A stretch of 33,115 nucleotides of DNA from an archaeon (GTDB lineage Archaea > Thermoplasmatota > Thermoplasmata > Methanomassiliicoccales > Methanomethylophilaceae). Positions 6,003 through 13,903 of this stretch are shown here, piece after piece. The notes under the pieces were generated by a model, which worked only from the letters and a program-made list of their open reading frames with translations, searched no databases and had not been told where the DNA came from. Position 1 is the first letter of the stretch. The number at the start of each line of letters is the position of its first letter. The DNA lies in the NCBI GenBank assembly GCA_024399155.1, contig JAKSHX010000001.1, positions 1-33,115 on the forward strand. The letters run 5' to 3'. A program made the translations under genes and the position numbers.

Positions 6003-8747
6003 GTGTTTACTATTAGCAAACAGTTATCATGTCAGAAATTTATATTTAAGATACATAGTAGTCGCCTTCGCAGGGAGAGATGGAAGCTCACTCTCCCTGT
6101 TGATGAGGCAAGGAGAAACGAAGAGATCATCTCGCTTGCAGACAGTCAGATACTTAGATGGATCGATGAGATTAATGGTGTTGAAGGTGCTGATGAAAAA
6201 GCTAAGGCTATTAAGTCTGAAATTAAAATGCTGAGAAAGGAACCTAACAGTGCTCAGGTGAGGAAAAGAATAAGGCAGCTTTATTCTGATTTGGACAAGC
6301 TTCAGTTCAAACCTGATTATATGTGTCTCATAATCGACAAGGATAAGGATTATCTGAGAGCTTGCAAAGGCTTTTCTATAAACGGTGTAAAGTATAAGAG
6401 ACTGCTTGGTACTACAGGCGGCGTTAAGAATTCTACTATCGTATTCGTTTCAGAGAACGTTGTAGACGAGTTGAGGCGTCGCAACAATAATGATAGGGAT
6501 ATGACTAAGGAATTAGTTACGGCTAAGCTTGGGGCTTATATGGCTCTTAACTGCAGTGCTTCTGTACCGGTATCATTTCCAAAAGGAATACTTGTGGTAA
6601 ATGATGCAGAGACGTCGTTCATGTCTGACTACATTTATCTGGCAAGTCAGGACGACGGAGAACCGCTTATGGAGTTTAAAGAGAATCAACAGATAACTAT
6701 TAATGCTACAGACGGGTTTGGGTTAATGCTCCCCTGCCTTGCTGAACGGTGGAGTCAGGAGCTTGGGCTTGATTATGTCGCAAGCGGTATGTGTTCAAGA
6801 TTTAGTTTCGAGAAAGGTATGGTTTTTACCTTTGACTTTCTGGATTTTGCTGATAAGGTGGCGGGCGGTAAGTATATAGTCAAGGACGCCTGGGGTAACG
6901 ATGTTGATATTAGAAATGTTGAACTTATACTCACGACCTCTATGGTTAAGTTGTGGGATAGCTATAAGAGCTGCGAACATTATCTTGAATGTTCTATCAA
7001 AAATAAGTTTACATTCGCTGTAACTAAGACGTGTCCAAGGGAGTTAGAGAATGTTCGTAACTTAAACTATCAGTTCATACAGAGTTACGACTTGTCTTCT
7101 GAAGATATTGATGAGCTTATTAAACCTACAATGGATGAGATTAATGATGTGCTTAGTGGCGATTGGCGTAGGGCTACAATATTTCTCAAGGGGGCCGGTC
7201 TTAGCGAAGAGAACGTTGGTAGACTTGAAGACAATTATGCTAAGGCGTTAATGATTGATCAGAGAATGTTTAATGATCCATATATCCAGAGTAGTATATA
7301 TCAGCTTATTAAGAACAGAATCAATAAGGCTAAGGTGGGTGTGCTTAAAGTTCATGGGAACTTCTCAATCGTATCTGGAGATCCATATCTTTTATGTCAG
7401 AGTATTTTTGGGTTAGAACTAACAGGGCTTTTAAAATCTGGAGAGATATATAGCAAGTATTGGTTTGATTCTGATGCTGAAAAGCTGGCTTGCTTCAGAG
7501 CTCCGATGACGACCCATGAGAATATCAAAATAATGAAACCTTGTAGGAGTAAGGAAGTCGCTTATTGGTATCAGTATATGAAGACATGTACTGTACTTAA
7601 TGCTTGGGATATGACAATGCCCGCTTTGAATGGTCTGGACTACGATGGAGATATGGTGTTCTTGACAGACAATAATGTGCTAGTGAGAAAACACATAGAC
7701 CTTCCGGCGATAATGTGTGCTCAAAAAAAAGCTGCTAAAACTATTCCTGCTGAAGAAGATTTTGTGACAGCAGATATTAATGCTTTTGGTAATGATATAG
7801 GTTCTATAACTAATAGAGCAACTAGCATGTTTGAGGTAAGGTCTGCGTTTGAAAAAGGAAGCAGAGAGTATGACGTACTCACATATCGTATTAGATGCGG
7901 GCAGCTTCTTCAGCAAGATGCGATAGACAAAGCTAAGGGTATCGTATCGAAGCCGATGCCTCGTGAGTGGTATGATTATCATGCAGTGAATAAGATTGAG
8001 GACGAAGAGGTGAGAAATTTTTATCGTTCTGTTGTTGCTGATAAGAAACCATACTTTATGAGATATATTTATCCAGCATTAATGTCGCAGTATAATACAT
8101 ACATAAAAAATACAGACAGAAACTCACTTATTGAATTTGGACAGACTGTGGCTGAACTTAAGGCTCACAGGTATGATGAACTTACAGAACGTCAAAAAGA
8201 GTTTTTAAGATTTTATGACCATAAGATGCCAGTCGGAGTGAATGACTGTGTAATGAATCGTATCTGTAGAAAGTTCGAGCAGGCGTTTGATGGGTTTGTA
8301 AAGAAGAGCAGCAAGGCGGCTGAGTTCGATTACACCATTATGAAGAGCGATGTTGAGTATTCTCCTAAGGCTTACAGAACTATTAAGGGTTTATGTGAGG
8401 GATATAATAAACGTCTAAGTAATTTTTCAGCATTTACTGATTATGAAAGAGTTGATGAGAGCGACGCCAAGGCAGGACTTGATAGGATAAACGAAGAATT
8501 TGTTGAAGAATGCACCAAGATATGTCCAAATCAAAAAGAGCTTTGCAATATTATGTTAGATATATATTATTCGAAAAGTTTGACTAAGAGATTTGTCTGG
8601 AGCGTATGCGGTTCAGAAATAATTAATAATCTGCTTATAGCAAATGATAACACTATCTCCTATCCTACCCTTTGTGATTCTGGAGAAGTAGAGTATGGTG
8701 GTAACAGATTTACTATTGAAACCAAGAAACTGGAGGTGTTCGAATGA
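6003..8747 (+). CDS. YonO-like single-chain RNA polymerase, 914 aa
   Basis: A single-polypeptide polymerase with a double-psi beta-barrel active site, related to SPbeta YonO and the eukaryotic QDE-1/RDR family. The metal-binding signature DYDGD lies at residues 546-550 in the context LNGLDYDGDMVFLTDN, and CFRAPMTTHENI about 45 residues upstream matches the conserved R-x-P-x2-H segment of the family. Length is close to that of YonO (about 900). YonO is a DNA-dependent RNA polymerase that transcribes late phage genes, so this enzyme probably transcribes the packaging and structural genes downstream. The start is uncertain: GTG 6003 overlaps the SD AAAGGAG (5997-6003), whereas ATT 6012 has ideal eight-base spacing. 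The stop overlaps the next start (ATGA). Confidence 0.88.
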   Translation: MFTISKQLSCQKFIFKIHSSRLRRERWKLTLPVDEARRNEEIISLADSQILRWIDEINGVEGADEKAKAIKSEIKMLRKEPNSAQVRKRIRQLYSDLDKLQFKPDYMCLIIDKDKDYLRACKGFSINGVKYKRLLGTTGGVKNSTIVFVSENVVDELRRRNNNDRDMTKELVTAKLGAYMALNCSASVPVSFPKGILVVNDAETSFMSDYIYLASQDDGEPLMEFKENQQITINATDGFGLMLPCLAERWSQELGLDYVASGMCSRFSFEKGMVFTFDFLDFADKVAGGKYIVKDAWGNDVDIRNVELILTTSMVKLWDSYKSCEHYLECSIKNKFTFAVTKTCPRELENVRNLNYQFIQSYDLSSEDIDELIKPTMDEINDVLSGDWRRATIFLKGAGLSEENVGRLEDNYAKALMIDQRMFNDPYIQSSIYQLIKNRINKAKVGVLKVHGNFSIVSGDPYLLCQSIFGLELTGLLKSGEIYSKYWFDSDAEKLACFRAPMTTHENIKIMKPCRSKEVAYWYQYMKTCTVLNAWDMTMPALNGLDYDGDMVFLTDNNVLVRKHIDLPAIMCAQKKAAKTIPAEEDFVTADINAFGNDIGSITNRATSMFEVRSAFEKGSREYDVLTYRIRCGQLLQQDAIDKAKGIVSKPMPREWYDYHAVNKIEDEEVRNFYRSVVADKKPYFMRYIYPALMSQYNTYIKNTDRNSLIEFGQTVAELKAHRYDELTERQKEFLRFYDHKMPVGVNDCVMNRICRKFEQAFDGFVKKSSKAAEFDYTIMKSDVEYSPKAYRTIKGLCEGYNKRLSNFSAFTDYERVDESDAKAGLDRINEEFVEECTKICPNQKELCNIMLDIYYSKSLTKRFVWSVCGSEIINNLLIANDNTISYPTLCDSGEVEYGGNRFTIETKKLEVFE

Positions 8748-9508
8748 GTGTGGTATTAAATGAATATGCGTGGGCTGAAGAGGCTATCAGAACAAGAACT
8801 CTTGGCAAGAAACCTTCAGAGACTTTAGGAAGGATCGCCAAGTATTATATAAGCCGAGGTTCATCCAAAAAAGAAACAAGAAAGTTGCTTGAAACTTTTC
8901 TTCGTTCATGCGACCCGACCATTTCAATTCCGAAATGGTCGAACGTCCTTGACTATTCTGTAAGCAAAGCAATTAAGTACGGAATAATAGATATCGATAG
9001 TGTTGACGTAACGGATGAGGAAATGAAAGTTATTGATTCAATAGACGGCAGACAGACAAGGCGTTTAGCCTTTGCTCTTCTTTGTTTAGCAAAGTACTGG
9101 GATGCTGTTAATCCGACGTGTGACCATTGGGTCATAAATAAAGATAGTGAGATAATGAGCTTGGCTAATATCAACACATCCCTTAAAAGACAAAGTGCTA
9201 TGTATAAGGAACTTAATGACTTGGGTTTAGTCCAGTTCTCTAAAAAGGTTGATAACACTAGTACAAGAGTGTGTTTCGTTAAACCAGGCAATGTGGTAAT
9301 GAAACTCTGTGATTTTAGAGATTTAGGTTATCAGTATCTTATGTATCATGGTGAACCATATTATTGTTGTGAAAGCTGCGGAGTGATTATGAAAAAGAAG
9401 TCTTCAAAAATGGGTAGACGAGTAAAGTATTGTCCTGAGTGTGCTTCTGAAATAAGAATGAAACAGAATATTGAGTCAGCTATGAAGTGTAGAAGTTATA
9501 ACAAATAG
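8744..9508 (+). CDS. Winged-helix / zinc-ribbon protein, 254 aa
   Basis: Coupled to the RNA polymerase gene by ATGA overlap, with SD GGAGGTG. Residues about 135-190 (from SEIMSLANINTSLKRQ to LVQFSKK) look like a helix-turn-helix with a wing. The C-terminus holds a zinc ribbon with C209-x2-C212 and C230-x2-C233 separated by a basic loop (KKKSSKMGRR). This suggests a DNA-binding protein. Being translationally coupled to the polymerase, it might be a transcription or promoter-recognition partner; a replication role is equally possible. No named family recognised. Confidence 0.72.
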   Translation: MSVVLNEYAWAEEAIRTRTLGKKPSETLGRIAKYYISRGSSKKETRKLLETFLRSCDPTISIPKWSNVLDYSVSKAIKYGIIDIDSVDVTDEEMKVIDSIDGRQTRRLAFALLCLAKYWDAVNPTCDHWVINKDSEIMSLANINTSLKRQSAMYKELNDLGLVQFSKKVDNTSTRVCFVKPGNVVMKLCDFRDLGYQYLMYHGEPYYCCESCGVIMKKKSSKMGRRVKYCPECASEIRMKQNIESAMKCRSYNK

Positions 9509-9538
9509 TCTTATAGTGTAACAGTTGGAAAAAAGTAC

Positions 9539-9575
9539 AGGGCTCTTCCCACGTAAATACGTGAGTTAGAGCCCT
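9539..9575. promoter_or_regulatory. Intergenic hairpin after the polymerase operon
   Basis: AGGGCTCT (9539-9546) pairs perfectly with AGAGCCCT (9568-9575), enclosing a second palindrome CACGTA-AA-TACGTG (9550-9563) separated by small internal loops. There is no U-tract on either strand, so it may be an RNA-processing or stability element, or a phage-polymerase signal rather than an ordinary terminator. It sits in the 141-base gap that separates the helicase-polymerase genes from the packaging genes. Confidence 0.6.
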
Positions 9576-9649
9576 CGTGATGAAATCCTTATTATGATAG
9601 TATATATCACTTTTATTTATATGATTTGAAGAAAGAAAGGAAGATCTTA

Positions 9650-9829
9650 ATGATCGCAATAACAAAAGACGAAAAGACAGCAATTAATAAAAGATTCCCA
9701 AGAGCACATATCGTGCGCACAATGAAGCAGAAGTCAAAGAGACATCGCTACTATTGTGAAGAGACTGAACATGTAATGTCGTTCCTTGAAGACCTTAGAA
9801 ACGGAAGAGGTGTTGAACGTGCTACTTGA
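9650..9829 (+). CDS. Small basic conserved phage protein, 59 aa
   Basis: Starts at ATG 9650 with SD AAGAAAGGAAG upstream; the TTG at 9626 is too early and lies before the SD. It is rich in basic residues (RFPRAHIVRTMKQKSKRHRYYCEE), consistent with nucleic-acid binding, followed by an acidic helix. I believe similar small proteins occur in related clostridial phages, but the function is unknown. Its end overlaps the start of the phosphoesterase gene, implying coupled translation. Confidence 0.72.
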   Translation: MIAITKDEKTAINKRFPRAHIVRTMKQKSKRHRYYCEETEHVMSFLEDLRNGRGVERAT

Positions 9830-11033
9830 TAAGCAGCATAATGAGACAGAGTTTCAGTATCACAAGAGATTAGTCTACGGAAAACTAATTGATAAAAGTT
9901 TATCAGAGTATGATTATACTACCCTGTCCAAATATCTTTATGGAAAGGGTTATGCGCCGGACGTTGCGAGAAGAATGTTCTACGGCAGCTGCAGAACATT
10001 AAAGCTTGTTGATGAATCTACATTGAAGAATGTTTCTAATGAAGATGTGATAAATGAAGTTGACGCCAAACTTCATGAACTCAAAAAAGAAACACAGAAA
10101 TGCAGCGACCAAAGAAGAGAACTTAATAAGCTTCTGTCTGCCGAGGGAAGATTTGAACATCTTTGTGATTGCCTGATTGAATCAGCAAACAATTTAAACA
10201 AGACGGTTCCTCTTAAGTCAAATCCTGTCCAGATGTGCAAGTCTAATAAAGAAGCTGTGTTATTCTTTAGTGACTGGCATTATGGTATGACTACAGATAA
10301 CTTTGTAAATTTCTACAACAAAGATATCTGCCAGAAAAGAGTGAGCTGGGTTGTTAATCGAGCAATGGAGAAGATAAGACTTAATGGCTGTCAGACACTT
10401 CATATTGTTGTACTTGGAGATTTAGTCCATGGAGCAATTCACACAAGTGCAAGAGTAGCTTCTGAAGAACTAGTGTGTGATCAGCTTATGCAGGTTTCAG
10501 AAATTCTCGCTCAAGCTATATTAAAACTGAGCGAATGTGTCATCGACACAAAAGTATACATAACTTATGGAAACCATGCAAGAGTTGTTCCAGATAAGAA
10601 AGATAATATTCACAGAGATAATTTTGAAAGACTTGTTCCGTGGTGGATTGAGCAGAGGCTGAAAATCAACAGTAACATCAAAGTTATACCAGACGATGGT
10701 AATGAGTTTGTTACAGTATGTGCTGGTAAATATGGTATCGTTGCTACTCATGGCGATCTTGATAATATGACAACTGCCGAACACACTATCTCTCCTCTTT
10801 TTAAAGAGTTTTTCAAAAATGCATATGATGTTGATCTCAAGGCTGTGGTGATGGGTGACAAACATCATTATGAGACAAGAGGCGGATTCGGAGTACGACC
10901 TTTTATTTGTGGTTCATTATGTGGCACAGATGATTATGCAAATAGTAAGAGACTTTACTCTGATGCGTCACAATTGTTATTGATACTGGATTCGGATTTT
11001 GGTATCGACGGCGAGTATGTAATCGAATGTTGA
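9819..11033 (+). CDS. Calcineurin-like metallophosphoesterase, 404 aa
   Basis: The five metal-ligand motifs of the family appear in order: DWH (FFSDWHYG), GD (LGDLVHG), GNH (YGNHARV), HGD (ATHGDLD) and a GDKHH variant of GHxH. The domain occupies residues about 145-390. The N-terminal 140 residues include a charged coiled coil (about 75-107, around VDAKLHELKKETQK) that probably mediates oligomerisation or partner binding. The family hydrolyses phosphodiesters in nucleotides or DNA; the substrate here cannot be told. I prefer the GTG at 9819 (SD GAAGAGG, eight-base spacing, overlapping the previous stop); a TTG at 9786 would add 11 residues. Confidence 0.85.
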   Translation: MLLDKQHNETEFQYHKRLVYGKLIDKSLSEYDYTTLSKYLYGKGYAPDVARRMFYGSCRTLKLVDESTLKNVSNEDVINEVDAKLHELKKETQKCSDQRRELNKLLSAEGRFEHLCDCLIESANNLNKTVPLKSNPVQMCKSNKEAVLFFSDWHYGMTTDNFVNFYNKDICQKRVSWVVNRAMEKIRLNGCQTLHIVVLGDLVHGAIHTSARVASEELVCDQLMQVSEILAQAILKLSECVIDTKVYITYGNHARVVPDKKDNIHRDNFERLVPWWIEQRLKINSNIKVIPDDGNEFVTVCAGKYGIVATHGDLDNMTTAEHTISPLFKEFFKNAYDVDLKAVVMGDKHHYETRGGFGVRPFICGSLCGTDDYANSKRLYSDASQLLLILDSDFGIDGEYVIEC

Positions 11034-11049
11034 GAAAGGATGTGATTCT

Positions 11050-12075
11050 ATGCCTCGCAAAACTATACGAAACTTAATCACTTCTCCTGAACTGCTGGCA
11101 CAGATTAATCCAGAGAATCAACAACTCGTTGATGATTTTCTTAGCTATCTCCGTTCGATTCAAAGAAGTGAGACGACAATAGCAGGTTACTTGAACGACA
11201 TTAATATAGCAATGGTATGGAACCTGCAATGTAATGGGAACAAACCTTTTGTTGATTGGACAAAGAGAAATGTGGTGGCTTATCAGAATTGGCTGCTTAA
11301 TGATAATAAGAATTCTCCGGCAAGAGTAAAAAGGTTAAAGGCTTCCCTGTCATCAATGAGCAATTACATATGCAATGTTCTTGATGATGAGTTTCCTAAT
11401 TTTAAAAATATAATAAACAAAGTTGAAAGTCCGGTTAATGCTCCAGTAAGAGAAAAGTCTATCTTTACCGAAGAACAGATTGATGAACTGCTTGAGCAAT
11501 TAACAGAAAATAAAAGATATGACAAAGCTTGTGCCTTAGCACTCGCTTTGTATTCAGGAAGAAGAAAGGCTGAGTTACTTAGATTTAAAGTTTCTGATTT
11601 TGGCGAAGATCACCTTACATGCGGTGGAGCTTTATACAGAAGCGATCCTATAAAAACTAAAGGCCGTGGGATTCAGGGCAAAATGCTTGAGTGCTTTTGT
11701 TTGGCCAAGAAGTTCAAACCTTATTTCGATAGTTGGATGCAGTTTAGAAAAGAAAATGGTATTGAGAGTATTTGGCTGTTTCCTGACAGGGAGTGCCCGG
11801 AAGAACCTATGAAGATTACTACGCTTAATAGTTGGGCAGAAACTTTTAGCAGACAGATCGGAACTGATTTTTACTGGCATGCTATGAGACATATGACAGT
11901 AACAAACTTTAAAAGGTTTGGTATTCCGGATACGGTTATTCAGTCTTATATAGGCTGGTCGGATTTGTCTATGGTTTCTATTTACTCAGACCTTAAAGCT
12001 GATGAACAGCTTAGTATGTATTTTAACGAAGACGGTATGGTTAAACCAGAAACAAAAACACTTGCAGAAATTTAA
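11050..12075 (+). CDS. Second tyrosine recombinase, 341 aa
   Basis: A full-length tyrosine recombinase with an N-terminal SAM-like core-binding domain (about residues 22-110; SETTIAGYLNDI and the following helices) and a catalytic domain. The active site is Arg172 (SGRRKAELLRF), Lys in IKTKGRG (about 202-204), His277 and Arg280 (WHAMRH), Trp303 (GWSDLS) and Tyr312 (SIYSDL). All key residues are intact, so it should be active. It lies between the phosphoesterase and the HU-like gene and close to the terminase. This position suggests a role in genome maturation, dimer resolution or replication rather than lysogenic integration, although it could be the integrase. SD AAAGGATGTG precedes ATG. Confidence 0.88.
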   Translation: MPRKTIRNLITSPELLAQINPENQQLVDDFLSYLRSIQRSETTIAGYLNDINIAMVWNLQCNGNKPFVDWTKRNVVAYQNWLLNDNKNSPARVKRLKASLSSMSNYICNVLDDEFPNFKNIINKVESPVNAPVREKSIFTEEQIDELLEQLTENKRYDKACALALALYSGRRKAELLRFKVSDFGEDHLTCGGALYRSDPIKTKGRGIQGKMLECFCLAKKFKPYFDSWMQFRKENGIESIWLFPDRECPEEPMKITTLNSWAETFSRQIGTDFYWHAMRHMTVTNFKRFGIPDTVIQSYIGWSDLSMVSIYSDLKADEQLSMYFNEDGMVKPETKTLAEI

Positions 12076-12103
12076 ATCTGCATGGATGAAAGGATGAAAT
12101 TAA

Positions 12104-12571
12104 ATGGATTTAAAGGAGCTAACTAGAACAATTGCTTCTAATATGAAAGAAAATGACATTCGAAAAACTATAAATGCAACAAGACATACTTTACATATTA
12201 CTGATGATGAAGGAAACGTTGCCGACTTTGTGTTAAAGAAAAAAGAGTCAGCCGTGTTATTTACTATTCAAGATATTGATGCCGTGCTGAGATCTACTAT
12301 TCAAGTTATTGAAAGTGCTCTCCAGAGAGGCGAAAGTATTAATGTAAGAGGTTTCGGAAATCTTGGTGTTAAATATCGAGAGCCTAGAAGGACAAAGGAT
12401 ATTGAAACGGGAGAATGGGTTGATGTTGCAGGAAGATTTGTTCCGAAGTTCACTTTTGGAAATGAATTAAGAAGAGCGGCAAGACTTTATGAAGATTCTT
12501 TAGATGATGGAAAGATTGTTACCAGAATAGACAGAGAGGGACTTGTTGCAGACGAAGAGTACGAAGATTAG
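12104..12571 (+). CDS. HU/IHF-like DNA-bending protein, 155 aa
   Basis: The HU signature appears at INVRGFGNLGVKYREPRRTKD followed by the PKFTFGNEL C-terminus. Unlike standard HU (about 90 residues), there is an insertion of roughly 25 residues between the first helix (MDLKELTRTIASNMK) and the helix-strand core beginning near VLFTIQDIDAVLRST, and an acidic C-terminal tail of about 25 residues. HU-like proteins bend DNA and help recombination, replication and packaging, so its place next to a tyrosine recombinase suggests an accessory role for that enzyme. Possible functional analogue of SPbeta YonN. Confidence 0.85.
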   Translation: MDLKELTRTIASNMKENDIRKTINATRHTLHITDDEGNVADFVLKKKESAVLFTIQDIDAVLRSTIQVIESALQRGESINVRGFGNLGVKYREPRRTKDIETGEWVDVAGRFVPKFTFGNELRRAARLYEDSLDDGKIVTRIDREGLVADEEYED

Positions 12572-12584
12572 GCGGTGATTAATT

Positions 12585-13634
12585 ATGGCTATTGAAGCTG
12601 TGGTTGAAACTGCCATCTGTTCCAAATGCGGATTGAAGTATGGAAAAAGAAAGGGATACTTCCCTCCTAGTTTTTCTGAATTACATAAAGGTACTGGCAC
12701 CATTCATATTTGCAGAACATGTCTTGATGATTTGTTTAATAAATATTTGGCTGAATGTGAGGATACTGCTTGTGCGGCTAGACAAGTGTGTAGGAAATTA
12801 GATATTTATTGGAGTAAACAAATATTTAATTCGATTATAAGAGAGACGTCAACAAGAACTGTAATGTCTTGTTACCTATCAAAGGCTAAGCAACCACAGT
12901 ATGTTGGGAAAAGTTATGATGACACATTAAGAGAGGAAGGCCTTTTATGGTCATTTATGGAAGTACCTGAAGAGCCAGAGCCCGAACCAGAAGATGTAAT
13001 TAATTTGGAAATTGAACCTGAGCCAGAACCTGTATTAGAGGTTGAAGAGATCCCTGAACCGATTGAAATTTCGGAACAGACAAAGATGTTCTTCGGTCCG
13101 GGTTATACTCCAGAGATGTATCAGGAACTCGAACAGAGATATGAATATTGGATGAGTGAGTTCCCTAATAATTATGAATTTGATATTGGCACGAAAGCTC
13201 TTATTAAACAGATTTGCTTTTTGGAACTGGATATTAATAGAGACAGAATGGAAGGAAAATCTGTTGATAAGCTTGTCAATTCACTTAATACACTTTTGGG
13301 AAGTGCTAACTTGAAGCCAACCCAAAGAAAGACAGATGCTGATGCTGAGAGTGAATTGATGAATACGCCGTTAGGCGTTTGGTTGTGGAAGTATGAAAAC
13401 AAGAGGCCTCTTCCAGAAGTGGATAAGGATTTACAGGATGTAAATAAAATCAAGAAATATGTATTTACATGGATGGGGCATGTAGCTAAGATGCTTGGCT
13501 TGAAGAATACTTATACAAGATTGTATGAGGAAGAAGTCGAGAGGTTGCGTGTCGAGAAACCAGAGTATGTAGATGAAGATGATGAAACATTACTTATCGA
13601 TTCTTATTCTGAAGATGGCGGTGATACGTCATGA
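12585..13634 (+). CDS. Zinc-finger protein in small-terminase position, 349 aa
   Basis: The N-terminus has a four-cysteine zinc site, C12-x2-C15 and C43-x2-C46 (ICSKCGLKYG, ICRTCLDDL). Next come a helical region, an acidic Glu-Pro-rich linker (about 127-165), a helical middle and an acidic C-terminus. It overlaps the large terminase start by four bases (ATGA). From position, length and the DNA-binding finger it is probably a terminase small subunit or packaging recruitment factor; this is inference, since no diagnostic small-terminase helix-turn-helix is evident. Confidence 0.7.
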   Translation: MAIEAVVETAICSKCGLKYGKRKGYFPPSFSELHKGTGTIHICRTCLDDLFNKYLAECEDTACAARQVCRKLDIYWSKQIFNSIIRETSTRTVMSCYLSKAKQPQYVGKSYDDTLREEGLLWSFMEVPEEPEPEPEDVINLEIEPEPEPVLEVEEIPEPIEISEQTKMFFGPGYTPEMYQELEQRYEYWMSEFPNNYEFDIGTKALIKQICFLELDINRDRMEGKSVDKLVNSLNTLLGSANLKPTQRKTDADAESELMNTPLGVWLWKYENKRPLPEVDKDLQDVNKIKKYVFTWMGHVAKMLGLKNTYTRLYEEEVERLRVEKPEYVDEDDETLLIDSYSEDGGDTS

Positions 13635-13903
13635 CGAGAAAAGAGAAGGTAATGGAAGGTGCGGCTTATTGGGGGGCGTACTATAGACAAAATATTGACA
13701 AGTTTGTTGAGGATTATTTGCATGTAAGGTTAAAGAAATTTCAAAGAATATTGCTTAACATGATGTTTTGGTCAACAATATTTGTCTTGATAGCTTGTCG
13801 TGGTTTGGGCAAGACGTTTATAAGTGCTATATATTGTGTAGTAAGATGTACGTTATATCCGGGTACTAAAATTTGCATAGCATCAGGTACTCGAGGTCAG
13901 GCT
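13631..13903 (+). CDS. terL: terL exon 1 (residues 1-91)
   Basis: Encodes the N-terminal adaptor region and the Walker A loop ACRGLGKTF. It ends ...SGTRGQA at GCT; TAA follows immediately in the intron, so the unspliced product would stop after 91 residues. Confidence 0.85.
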
